Shown: piece by piece, positions 15,740-22,293 of the stretch
Position numbering within the stretch: position 1 is the stretch's first letter
Layout of the letters: each line of letters opens with the position of its first letter
Source: Thermocrinis sp.
Lineage (GTDB): Bacteria > Aquificota > Aquificia > Aquificales > Aquificaceae
Direction: 5' to 3'
Assembly: GCA_009903855.1 (NCBI GenBank)
Contig: WYEK01000144.1
Span: 1-23,955, forward strand
Length of the DNA: 23,955 nucleotides
Notes under the pieces: generated by a model
The model's input: only the letters and a program-made list of their open reading frames with translations
What the model was told of the DNA's origin: nothing
The model's database searches: none
Program-made: the position numbers and the translations under genes

Positions 15740-15768
15740 TTGACAATTCTGGCAAAAATAACTAAAAT
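15740..15768 (+). promoter_or_regulatory. Module promoter lacking the GTTAAC pair
   Basis: -35 TTGACA (15740-15745), 17-bp spacer and -10 TAAAAT (15763-15768) are followed by CCTGAAGGAGGTGGTGG, as in the regulated modules. Upstream, CCCAACTCCCCC keeps the flank but no GTTAAC palindrome is present. It therefore looks like the same promoter cassette without its operators, probably constitutive. It is divergent from the EAL gene. Confidence 0.7.
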
Positions 15769-15803
15769 TTTTACCTGAAGGAGGTGGTGGAGATGGAGAA
15801 GTT

Positions 15804-16007
15804 GTGGGAAAACTTGAAGCATCGGTGCTTGTTTTAGAGTGCATTTGGAGGGTAAGGGAGTGTGAAAACAGTTATGCGGTTGAGAAAGCTTATGAAATTC
15901 TTGATGAGTTTTGGAAAAAAGGAGATGAAAGCTTGGAGGCCGCAAGGGAACTTGCAAAGAAAATAGACGAGGTGCTTAAAGAGAGTGAAGAGGAAACAAT
16001 GGATTAA
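15804..16007 (+). CDS. Small helical protein, start uncertain (possible frameshift)
   Basis: The frame from GTG 15804 encodes 67 residues, acidic and helical (AYEILDEFWKKGDESLEAARELAKKIDEVL), not recognised. The strong ribosome site AAGGAGGTGGTGGAG instead points to ATG 15793 in another frame, which gives only 14 codons (MEKLWENLKHRCLF) before TAG at 15835. Either the GTG is used with the weaker GGAGAAG, or a one-base indel near 15800-15835 has split one gene, or the 14-codon ORF is a coupled leader. Confidence 0.45.
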   Translation: MGKLEASVLVLECIWRVRECENSYAVEKAYEILDEFWKKGDESLEAARELAKKIDEVLKESEEETMD

Positions 16008-16047
16008 ATTGATGCAATGGATGAAAAACTTACGGGAGGTGTCCGCC

Positions 16048-16428
16048 ATGGTGTTAGAGTTGCCCTATCTCAAGGAGTTTTTGGCAGAGTGTCAGAGGGT
16101 GCTGCAGAAGCACCCAGAGGAAGTCAAGGCTTTCTTTAATGCCCTTGTTGATGTGATTTATGCGGTGCTGTATGCGGGCTATATACGAGGCAAAGACCCA
16201 GACTTTGACCTTGAAGAGGTGTTAGGCGAGTTGTTCAGGAAGTTTGTCGGCGGTGAGTGGAAGAAGGTTAATGGTGAGGAGTTCTACTATGATGAGGACA
16301 TGTTTAGGGTTATGGGCAGTGAGTTTATGGACTTTGCGGAGCGGTTATACCCAATCGTTTTGCGGTTTTTGGGAGAGGAACCAATAAAGGGTCCCATAGG
16401 TAGGGTAGTGTTCAAGCAAGAGGAGTAA
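16048..16428 (+). CDS. Hypothetical acidic helical protein (126 aa)
   Basis: The ATG at 16048 follows GGGAGGTGTCCGCC, whereas the open frame begins at 15985 without a ribosome site. The protein looks all-helical, with aromatic-rich amphipathic segments (FFNALVDVIYAVLYAGYI) and acidic stretches (DPDFDLEEVLGELF). Not recognised. It lies in a run of small plus-strand genes and is followed by a hairpin terminator candidate. Confidence 0.6.
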   Translation: MVLELPYLKEFLAECQRVLQKHPEEVKAFFNALVDVIYAVLYAGYIRGKDPDFDLEEVLGELFRKFVGGEWKKVNGEEFYYDEDMFRVMGSEFMDFAERLYPIVLRFLGEEPIKGPIGRVVFKQEE

Positions 16429-16438
16429 TTTCCCTTCT

Positions 16439-16462
16439 GGGTGCCCTTTTGGGTGCCCTTTT
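16439..16462 (+). terminator. GGGTGCCC repeat hairpin with U-tract
   Basis: GGGTGCCC-TTTT-GGGTGCCC folds in RNA into an 8-bp stem (six GC pairs and two central G-U pairs) with a UUUU loop, then UUUU (16459-16462). Because the arm pairs with itself through G-U wobbles, a direct repeat works as a hairpin. It lies between two co-directional genes and may be a terminator or attenuator. The same 20 bases recur inside the gene at 21075. Confidence 0.5.
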
Positions 16463-16485
16463 ACTTGCTTTAGGAGGTGTCTGTG

Positions 16486-16869
16486 ATGCATGAGGAAAGG
16501 GAATTTATAGAGTTTATGAGGGAGAGGGTTTTTGATAAGCTAACTCTTTTGCGTGGGTCTTTTGCTTCCTTGCTTTACAAAGTCTGTCATGGTTTGGTTA
16601 GTGGTGTGAATGTGGAGGAGACTATTCTTTACCTTGGGCAGTCGTTTGCAAAAATTTACTATATTGTTTCCTATGCGGTGGAACATGGTAAGTTCTGGGA
16701 GGCTGAGGAGTTTCTTGCAGGTGTAGATTTGGCGGTGGATGAGTTTCTTACTTGCGATGAGACGGTTTTTGCTACTTGTCTTGCGTCGTTTCATAAGAAG
16801 ATAGAGGAGTTGGCTACTGAAATCTTTGGCGGGTTTCCTGAACTTTCTTTTTCCTTTGTTGATTTGTAG
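16486..16869 (+). CDS. Hypothetical helical protein (127 aa)
   Basis: The ATG at 16486 follows TAGGAGGTGTCTGTG; 16477 would fall inside the site. The protein is helical with a long apolar stretch (ILYLGQSFAKIYYIVSYAV) interrupted by polar residues, so more likely a soluble bundle than a membrane protein. Two Cys lie close together (TCDETVFATCLA). Not recognised. It resembles the preceding protein in size and composition, but I see no convincing alignment. Confidence 0.6.
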   Translation: MHEEREFIEFMRERVFDKLTLLRGSFASLLYKVCHGLVSGVNVEETILYLGQSFAKIYYIVSYAVEHGKFWEAEEFLAGVDLAVDEFLTCDETVFATCLASFHKKIEELATEIFGGFPELSFSFVDL

Positions 16870-17245
16870 CTTTACCTTCTATGGTAAGAGTTTGATAAAG
16901 TAGCCACAGACAGTTAAATTTAGTGCTTGAGAGACACCGATTTGCGTGTTAAGTTTTTTGTTAAGTTTTTAGTTATGTTAAGTGGGTAAAACTTAAAACC
17001 CGCTGGACTGTTTAGGTGGCAGGGGTTATACCTTTCCCCCAATCCCTCCCTTATCCAGCAAACACATGAAACCCTTGATTTTCAAGGATTTCCTAAAATC
17101 ACCCAGAGAAAAGTCTTGATTTTCAAAGGTCTAAATTCTTGGAACCAGAAGTTAGAGAATTTTTGAGGGAAAGACAAAAGGGAGAGAAAAAGGAAGAGGA
17201 AAGAGGAGGTGGTGGCAGAGGAAGGAGGTTCCGCTATGGAGGGCT
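16870..17245. other. Non-coding stretch with short repeats, possible origin or control region
   Basis: No convincing gene fills these 376 bases. Visible: GTTAAG at 16948, 16960 and 16977 in a T-rich setting; a C-rich tract at 17034-17050; CTTGATTTTCAA twice, at 17074 and 17115, the first inside a perfect palindrome (17073-17087, CCTTGA-TTT-TCAAGG). A TTG at 17139 opens 36 codons ending in an RGGGGRGRRFRYGGL-like tail, and an ATG at 17067 opens 17 codons in another frame; neither has a ribosome site. AT-rich direct repeats near an SSB-like gene would suit an origin, but no DnaA box or initiator was recognised. Confidence 0.35.
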
Positions 17246-17959
17246 TTAGAAGGCGATGTCCTCTTCTTCCTCTGGAGAGATTTCCTCTTCTTCCTCTTCT
17301 TCTATCTCTGCCCTGAGGTTTAGTTTGTCCAAAACTGCCCTGTATATCGGGCTTTCTTCAGCAAGACCAAGGCGCCAGCTAATGTGCTGATGGATTAGCT
17401 TGAGGTCTTCCAGAAAATCTTCCGAAAGACTTACCGCCTCACTCAAAAGAGGTCTAATCACAGGAACCGCATACCGCCTGCCACCAGATTCCGCCGCCTC
17501 GGGCTCTATCAAGCAATAGGCCCTCCTATCAAGATTGAAGACCTTACCTACATACTTCCTCCTCGTGCCAACGCCCGGATAGATAAAAAGCACCCTCCTT
17601 TCTGGCTCCCAAAACAACACATCCCCAACTGTAATCACCATCGTATTCTCTGGTATGTCCTGACCATCTCCACGATACCACTTCCGCAATACCACGCTCC
17701 TGTCCTCTTTGCTAACCAGCATCTTCCTTCTATACCGCAAAAGGGCTATGGCCTTCATGCCCTTGTAAGTGAATTCCTCGTTCCCTACCCGAAGCCTTAG
17801 CTGCAACGGCGACCTGTCCGCTTTCAGATAAGGAATGGTAAATATAGGCACTGGCACTATGTCCAGCTCAGACAGCCTCAGGGACCTCAAAACAAAGTCC
17901 CTCATCTCCGACCTAAAAAGCTCTCCTACCACTTCCTGCAAAACTTCCCTCTCCATCAT
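17246..17959 (-). CDS. Protein with SSB-like acidic C-terminal tip, function unknown
   Basis: This 237-residue protein has a mixed, strand-rich body (IFTIPYLKAD, LRLRVGNEEFTYKG, MVITVGDVLFW) and an extremely acidic tail ending EEEEDIAF. Bacterial single-stranded-DNA-binding proteins end in a very similar tip (DDDIPF), which docks repair and replication partners, and some phage SSBs end in acid residues plus Phe. I cannot assign an OB fold from sequence alone, so SSB-like or SSB-partner-mimic function is inference. The ATG is 7 bases after TAAAAT, so the mRNA is probably leaderless. It is divergent from the integrase operon. Confidence 0.6.
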   Translation of the reverse strand: MMEREVLQEVVGELFRSEMRDFVLRSLRLSELDIVPVPIFTIPYLKADRSPLQLRLRVGNEEFTYKGMKAIALLRYRRKMLVSKEDRSVVLRKWYRGDGQDIPENTMVITVGDVLFWEPERRVLFIYPGVGTRRKYVGKVFNLDRRAYCLIEPEAAESGGRRYAVPVIRPLLSEAVSLSEDFLEDLKLIHQHISWRLGLAEESPIYRAVLDKLNLRAEIEEEEEEEISPEEEEDIAF

Positions 17960-17966
17960 GCAATCT

Positions 17967-18037
17967 ATTTTAGTTAATTTTGGTTAACTAACTTGATGCT
18001 GTTTTGAAAGACTTAGTTAACCCGCAATAGGTAAAAT
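17967..18037. promoter_or_regulatory. Divergent leaderless promoters sharing a GTTAAC pair
   Basis: GTTAAC sites at 17983 and 18016 are 33 bp apart with arms TAACT and ACTTA. The minus-strand -10 TAAAAT (17972-17967) lies 7 bases before ATG 17959. The plus-strand -10 TAAAAT (18032-18037) lies 6 bases before ATG 18044. Here the palindromes fall inside the -35/spacer zone of each promoter and no TTGACA is visible, so a bound protein should block, or else replace, -35 contacts at both. Confidence 0.75.
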
Positions 18038-18043
18038 AATCCT

Positions 18044-18226
18044 ATGGGCGACAAGGTTGTTGTTGAGAGAGTGGAGAGAGGGCAAGATTGTTATGTTGTT
18101 TATGTGCGGGATGAGGGAGGAGAGAGGAAGGTCTTGAAGGTAGTAGCCGATGTTCCTCCGAGGGAGGGGCAAAGCTTATTGGTGGTTAAGGAAGCGGGGC
18201 TGGTAAATGTATTACAGCCGCTCTGA
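18044..18226 (+). CDS. Small hypothetical protein heading the integrase operon
   Basis: The 60-residue protein (MGDKVVVERV...) looks like a small beta barrel: alternating Val and charged residues, DCYVVYVRDEGGERKVLKVV, then GQSLLVVKEAG. It could be an OB- or SH3-like nucleic-acid-binding fold, but that is only a shape guess. The predicted mRNA starts at its ATG. The next gene overlaps its end by 20 bases. Confidence 0.55.
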   Translation: MGDKVVVERVERGQDCYVVYVRDEGGERKVLKVVADVPPREGQSLLVVKEAGLVNVLQPL

Positions 18227-18560
18227 AAAGGCGCTTTTGTATTTGCTTTTTTTCTTTGTGGTGGGATTGTATGTGATGATTGTGTTTTTTGCGTTAAGTG
18301 GTCGTCCGTTGGATGCGGCATCTCAGAAGTGGCGGTCTGCGGCGGAGGGGTGCGTTCAGAGTTTAGAGAGGGTGTGTGAGAGGGAGAGGAATGTTCGGAG
18401 GAAGGCTGTTGGTTTGAAGGAGTGCCAGCTTCTCTATGAAGATTTTGCCCTTTTTGGTGCATATGAGTGCAGAGATGGGAAGTTGTATGCGGACCTTTGG
18501 GTGGGAGGCATTTACTACAGCGTAAAGGACAAGGAGGTGTTTTGGAAATGGGGAGAGTAA
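18207..18560 (+). CDS. Single-pass membrane protein
   Basis: Residues 9-30 (ALLYLLFFFVVGLYVMIVFF) form one transmembrane helix after a short basic N terminus, so the bulk of the 117 residues is probably outside the membrane. This part holds four Cys (GCVQSLERVC, KECQLL, YECRDG) that could form disulphides, and ends with VGGIYYSVKDKEVFW. Not recognised. It overlaps both neighbours in the operon (20 bases upstream, 13 downstream), indicating coupled translation. Confidence 0.65.
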   Translation: MYYSRSEKALLYLLFFFVVGLYVMIVFFALSGRPLDAASQKWRSAAEGCVQSLERVCERERNVRRKAVGLKECQLLYEDFALFGAYECRDGKLYADLWVGGIYYSVKDKEVFWKWGE

Positions 18561-19078
18561 ACAGGAAAGACCTTTTGTCGGAGATAGCCCTTATTTTGGG
18601 TATTGAAGAGCAGGCTTTGGTTTCCAAGCTACTTACCATCAATGCTTTGCTGTTGGAGAAGGCTAAAAAGGAGGGAGTTTCGCCCAAGGAGTTTTTTGAG
18701 GGATGTTTGTATGTGCCCAAGGAGGTGAGGGAGAAGTTGGGAGAGAACTGGGAGAGTGAGTTGAAGAAGTTTTTGAAAGAGGTTCAGTCTGCAAGCATAG
18801 AGGACCCTATTGGAGAGGCAAGATACTGGATAAAGAAGTTGAGTATAGAAAGCCAGACTCAGCAGAATGGACTGAGGGAACTGACTATATTTGTGGATGG
18901 AGGGCTTTTGGATGAGTTTATGAAGGTAGGAAATCAGGCTTTAGCCCTTGGGCTTGTGAAGAAGGGCTATGAGGAGGAGGTGGGGAAAAACATTGCCAGT
19001 TTGGTGAGGAACTACCTCCAGAGGGAGATAAAGCTTCTCAAGGATAAAATGTTGAGGCAGAAGGTGAGAGGGAAATGA
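18548..19078 (+). CDS. Hypothetical helical protein (176 aa)
   Basis: The ATG at 18548 (MGRVNRKDLL) follows AAGGAGGTG within the preceding gene; the longer frame opened at 18467 is only a shadow of that gene. The protein is helical and charged (EIALILGIEEQALVSKLLT, then GWESELKK-like segments and a basic C-terminal helix). No motif recognised. Its stop overlaps the next start in an ATGA. Confidence 0.6.
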   Translation: MGRVNRKDLLSEIALILGIEEQALVSKLLTINALLLEKAKKEGVSPKEFFEGCLYVPKEVREKLGENWESELKKFLKEVQSASIEDPIGEARYWIKKLSIESQTQQNGLRELTIFVDGGLLDEFMKVGNQALALGLVKKGYEEEVGKNIASLVRNYLQREIKLLKDKMLRQKVRGK

Positions 19079-19467
19079 CTATTGGGATTTCCGTGCTTTC
19101 TTTGGCTTTGCTTTTTGAGGTCTATGGAGATGTGCCTTTAGGTCCCTTTCTGGGGGTGCTTTTTTATGAGTTTGCCCGTGATGTGGAGGAAGATGCAGAT
19201 AGGGTCTGGGAGGAAGTAGGCAAGCGGTTTGAAGTGGAGTTGGAACAAGAGATAGCACCCTTTAGGGATGTGCTTTTTGTGAGAAGGTATTTTGAACTTA
19301 GCAATGCGGACACGGATTACATAGAGTGGTTTAGCAAAGAGTATGGTATTGAGTTGGATGAACTTTTTGATATGGCTATCAAATACTGTTTGGTGAAGGA
19401 AGGGCTCAGTAGAGTTGTTATTAGCAAGCATGCGTTGATGAGGGCATTGGAGGATGTATCTGATTGA
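19075..19467 (+). CDS. Hypothetical acidic protein upstream of integrase
   Basis: The 130-residue protein opens with a hydrophobic MTIGISVLSLALLFEVYG stretch, then an acidic body (DVEEDADRVWEEVGKRFEVELEQ). The first segment is short and lacks a basic start, so membrane insertion is doubtful. It overlaps its upstream neighbour by 4 bases and the integrase by 14, so it is made together with the integrase. It could be an accessory or control factor, by context only. Confidence 0.55.
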   Translation: MTIGISVLSLALLFEVYGDVPLGPFLGVLFYEFARDVEEDADRVWEEVGKRFEVELEQEIAPFRDVLFVRRYFELSNADTDYIEWFSKEYGIELDELFDMAIKYCLVKEGLSRVVISKHALMRALEDVSD

Positions 19468-20371
19468 TTTGTATCTTGAGGAACTGTCAAAAGTAAGGGA
19501 CCCAAAGACCATTGAGAAGAAGAGGTATCTGCTAATGCATTTGGGAGAACTGAGGGATTTTACCAAGAGGGAACTTTTTGAGTTTTACGAGGAACTTAGA
19601 AAAAGGCTTTCCCATAGGAGTGCGATGGATGTGTTGATGGAGGTCAAACTTTTTTATGAGTGGCTTCGGGAGAGAGGCTATAGCTATGAGTTTTCAGAGA
19701 AGGCATTAGAAGAACTCAAAAAGAAGAAGGAGTTTGACAACAAAGCACGCAAATACTACACCGAAGAGGAGGTAGAGGTAATTCTGTCTGCCATAAGAGG
19801 AACCCTTGAGGGAACAAAACCAAAACCTCCCATCTACTATCTTCTTTCTGTATTTTTGCTCTGTTCTGGGCTTAGGCTATCTGAGGCACTGTCTGTAAGA
19901 AGAGAGGACATTTTCAAGAGGGAGATGTTAAGCAGTCAGGGAGAGAAAAAGGTCTTTTACTTTGTGCGGGTGAAAGGAAAGTTTTCAAAGGAGAGGGAGG
20001 CGCCAATGGTGTTTTTCAAAGAGGAGTATAGACAGCTTATAGAGAAAAGGCTGGTGGAACTTTCCGCTGGCGAGAAGTTTTTCAGATATACCCTTGCTTT
20101 CCCTAAATCCATAAAAGTGCTTGAACTCAAAAAGGGAACCGCCCTGAATTTTTTCCACGACCTTGAAAAAGAACTCAAATCTCTTGGCTACAATATCCCA
20201 GTTAACGCCCACAGGTTCAGATACACCTACGCAGTCTGGCTCGCAAGAAAAGGCCTTCCCATTAACTTCCTAAAAGAATTCTTAGGACACAGCTCCAGCA
20301 AAACCACCCTTGAAATCTACGCCCAAGCCCAAAAAGAAAAATCCTTAGAAGTCCTCGCCCAGCTTTCCTAA
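19454..20371 (+). CDS. Tyrosine recombinase / integrase
   Basis: The 305-residue protein has an N-terminal SAM-like core-binding domain (1-100) and a catalytic domain with the full set: Arg141 in CSGLRLSEAL, a beta-hairpin Lys (174 or 176) in VRVKGKF, HRFR (His253, Arg256), His279 in LGHSSSKTT and nucleophile Tyr289 in LEIYAQ. It resembles Xer-type enzymes of about 300 residues rather than long phage integrases. It would integrate the element or resolve multimers. It is the last gene of a five-gene operon, and the next operator pair begins 6 bases after its stop. No attachment site could be identified. Confidence 0.9.
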   Translation: MYLIDLYLEELSKVRDPKTIEKKRYLLMHLGELRDFTKRELFEFYEELRKRLSHRSAMDVLMEVKLFYEWLRERGYSYEFSEKALEELKKKKEFDNKARKYYTEEEVEVILSAIRGTLEGTKPKPPIYYLLSVFLLCSGLRLSEALSVRREDIFKREMLSSQGEKKVFYFVRVKGKFSKEREAPMVFFKEEYRQLIEKRLVELSAGEKFFRYTLAFPKSIKVLELKKGTALNFFHDLEKELKSLGYNIPVNAHRFRYTYAVWLARKGLPINFLKEFLGHSSSKTTLEIYAQAQKEKSLEVLAQLS

Positions 20372-20377
20372 TAAAGG

Positions 20378-20452
20378 GTTAACTAAGTTAGCATCCTTCC
20401 CTTCTGACTTAGTTAACTCCCTCTTGACAATTCTGGGAATTTAGACTAAAAT
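20378..20452 (+). promoter_or_regulatory. Consensus copy of the paired-palindrome promoter module
   Basis: This is the best copy. GTTAACTAAGT starts at 20378 and ACTTAGTTAAC ends at 20417, with GTTAAC cores 34 bp apart. After 6 bp comes -35 TTGACA (20424-20429), a 17-bp spacer and -10 TAAAAT (20447-20452), then a leader with GAAGGAGGTGGT before ATG 20477. The two 11-bp arms form a perfect inverted repeat around an 18-bp spacer. Confidence 0.85.
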
Positions 20453-20476
20453 AATTACCTGAAGGAGGTGGTAGCT

Positions 20477-21091
20477 ATGGAGAGGATGTTGCCTGTGAGA
20501 TTAGAGGATTTGAGGTCCCTGATTGAGGAGAACAGGGACCTTGTGGTGAGGATAGGCAATAACTATGAAATTAGCAGGCCTTTAGCGTTGAAGCTGTGGC
20601 AGTATCTTGTGTCTAAGGTAGTGGAGGTAGGTGGGAGCATAAGAGAAAGTGTGAAGGTGGATTACGCCAGCCCTGAGATGGTTATTGTGAGTGTGTCGTG
20701 CAGTGTTATAGTGGGAGAGAGTGAGATAGTTTTGTGTGAGGTGGGAGAGGCACATAGGAGTGAGGGCAAAACAGACACGATGGCAAGGACGGCCTATACA
20801 AGGGCAATGAAGAGATTGCTGGAGAGATTGGTGGGAGAGGACTTTATCAATCAGATGATTAAGAGGATGTTTCCTGATACAAGGGAGGTTCCCGCCTCTG
20901 ACAAACAAAAGCAGCTTATAAAAAACCTCGTTCAGGAAGGGAAGCTTACGAGGGAGATGGTGCAGGAAGTTTTAGGAGAGGGATTTTCTCTCAATCAGGC
21001 CCTAAAGGAGAATACACTAACATACTCTCAAGCAAAGGCATTGATTGAAAGGGCACTTGGGAGGAGGCCATCCAATGGGCAAGCTAATTGA
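20477..21091 (+). CDS. Possible single-strand annealing / recombination protein
   Basis: This protein has 204 residues, starting after the strong ribosome site. The core contains strand-rich YASPEMVIVSVSCSVIVG followed by GEAHRSEGKTDTMARTAYTRAMKRLLERLVG. This resembles the segment in phage and plasmid annealing or ssDNA-binding proteins where a Gly-rich turn precedes a T(A)xTRAxxRAL helix. The C-terminal part SDKQKQLIKNLVQEGKL resembles the (T/S)xKQxxxIxxL helical tail often attached to such proteins. The assignment to a Rad52-like class is a pattern judgement only. Its promoter is the consensus module. Confidence 0.4.
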   Translation: MERMLPVRLEDLRSLIEENRDLVVRIGNNYEISRPLALKLWQYLVSKVVEVGGSIRESVKVDYASPEMVIVSVSCSVIVGESEIVLCEVGEAHRSEGKTDTMARTAYTRAMKRLLERLVGEDFINQMIKRMFPDTREVPASDKQKQLIKNLVQEGKLTREMVQEVLGEGFSLNQALKENTLTYSQAKALIERALGRRPSNGQAN

Positions 21092-21299
21092 GTTTATGCT
21101 GGGTGCCCTTTTGGGTGCCCTCATGGGTTTTTTGCTGTTTGAGGGTCTCTTTGGAGAAGACCCTGTGCAGAGAGAGAGTGCCAAAAGAAGCCAGAAAGCC
21201 CACTGTGAAGCCTACAAGGAAGAACTTCTTAGACCACAAAACCCGCAGGAGTTTGAACATAAAGCAAAATTATATTCCAAGCATTGCAAACAAAATTAG
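21075..21299 (+). CDS. Small membrane protein
   Basis: The ATG at 21075 (MGKLIEFMLG) follows GGAGGAGG and overlaps the previous gene by 17 bases. Residues 5-24 (IEFMLGALLGALMGFLLFEG) form one Gly-zipper-like transmembrane helix. The remaining 50 residues are charged with two Cys (AHCEAYKEE, SKHCKQN). Total 74 residues, not recognised. The GALLGAL codons are the same 20 bases as the terminator candidate at 16439. Confidence 0.55.
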   Translation: MGKLIEFMLGALLGALMGFLLFEGLFGEDPVQRESAKRSQKAHCEAYKEELLRPQNPQEFEHKAKLYSKHCKQN

Positions 21300-21358
21300 A
21301 AATATACCTTCTCCTCTTCCAGTTTAGATTAAGGTGTGTTTTGTGCTTCTTATTGACC

Positions 21359-21778
21359 TTACTTGTTTGCATAAGCTCGGGATTGAAGAAGGCTTTTATA
21401 GACCTTCCAAACATACATGGAGGTTTCCTTTGCCTTTTTGCCCTTGTTGTAGCAATCCACTGCTCTCCAGCTGTAGCCATAGGTGTCAATGCAGTGCCTC
21501 AAAACCATTGCACCCACATAGGCGTTATAACAGGGTTCCCAAAGTAGGGATGGGTTTATTCCGTGCTTTTTGAGGTATGAAAACCATGAGGAGTTTATCT
21601 GCATAAGTCCTATATCGTAGGTTCCGTTTTTGTTGCGGTTTATTGCCCTTGGGTTGAAGTTGCTTTCTATCTTTGCTATAGCCCAAAGAAGGTGCGGAGA
21701 TACTCCATAATACCGCCCCGCATCCTCAAAGCAAAAACAAAAGGCCACAGCGGGAACAAGCAGGAAAAGCAGCCTCAC
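21359..21778 (-). CDS. Secreted lytic transglycosylase (SLT / VirB1-like)
   Basis: The protein begins with a signal peptide (MRLLFLLVPAVAFCFCF) followed by an SLT lysozyme-like domain: catalytic Glu38 in AIAKIESNFNP, then YDIGLMQINSSWF (54-66) and a C-terminal YNKGKKA and YVWKVYKS. Such enzymes cut peptidoglycan in the periplasm, and compact ones like this (139 residues) are typical of type IV secretion or conjugation systems, where they open the wall for the channel. No other transfer gene is recognised here. Its ATG overlaps the preceding stop by 4 bases, so it is last in the actin operon. Confidence 0.85.
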   Translation of the reverse strand: MRLLFLLVPAVAFCFCFEDAGRYYGVSPHLLWAIAKIESNFNPRAINRNKNGTYDIGLMQINSSWFSYLKKHGINPSLLWEPCYNAYVGAMVLRHCIDTYGYSWRAVDCYNKGKKAKETSMYVWKVYKSLLQSRAYANK

Positions 21779-22293
21779 AGCCCAACCTCAAGGTTCTCCG
21801 TAAAGTATCTGATAACACGGTCTTTCTCCAAAACCATCACCATTGCAAGACTGCCTTTCCTTTCCACACTTATACTGTTATAGCGGTATACTACCAACCT
21901 CTCTACATCCTCCTTTTGATGGAAGCATGCGATATACTCTGGCTTTATGACTATCTTGGCGTAGTAGTCATCCTCAAAAATGGGCACTCCATTCCAAGTT
22001 AGAACATTTACCCACTTCGTATCAAGTGTCTTCTCAATGCGGTTCTTTATCAAAACTATGTGGGAGTAATCTCTGGTAAAACAATACTTACAGGAACCGA
22101 TAACGTCGCATTTCAAAAGGGTCTGGGCACTGCCCAAAACCTGTCCATCTACCTCAAAGGTTATGTCAAGAACGGAAAAGGGATTTAAAACCTTTTCATC
22201 CGCCCTTATGTAAGCCCTAACCCTTTTGCCCTCCAACGCAGAGTTAAAAACCCTATCAAGAAGGTCTAAATTAGCCTCTTCCCTTCTTTCCAT
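21775..22293 (-). CDS. Hypothetical protein in the actin operon
   Basis: This is a 172-residue soluble protein with two close Cys (SCKYCFTRD) and strand-rich segments (SVLDITFEVDGQ, YYAKIVIKPEYIACF, SLAMVMVLEKD). Not recognised. It overlaps the small gene before it by 23 bases and the transglycosylase by 4. The CxxC could bind a metal, but only one pair is seen. Confidence 0.6.
   Translation of the reverse strand: MERREEANLDLLDRVFNSALEGKRVRAYIRADEKVLNPFSVLDITFEVDGQVLGSAQTLLKCDVIGSCKYCFTRDYSHIVLIKNRIEKTLDTKWVNVLTWNGVPIFEDDYYAKIVIKPEYIACFHQKEDVERLVVYRYNSISVERKGSLAMVMVLEKDRVIRYFTENLEVGL

Noticed and set aside
15688..15844. 53-residue Ser/Pro/Thr-rich extension of the EAL protein
   Set aside because: It is antisense to a clear promoter and ribosome site and has no start signal.
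16870..16895. TTACC-TTCTAT-GGTAA hairpin after the 16486 gene
   Set aside because: It has only five base pairs and no U-tract, insufficient for a terminator call.
17139..17249. 36-codon TTG ORF ending in an RGG-like tail, possibly joined by frameshift to a 17-codon ORF at 17067
   Set aside because: There is no ribosome site, the start is non-ATG, and the purine-rich DNA alone produces the Gly/Arg/Glu composition. Kept only as a remark in the non-coding region.
3996..20417. GTTAAC pairs as recombination (dif/att-like) sites for the tyrosine recombinase
   Set aside because: The arms are about 18 bp apart rather than 6-8, and the sites are phased to promoters, so operators explain them better. 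Not fully excluded.
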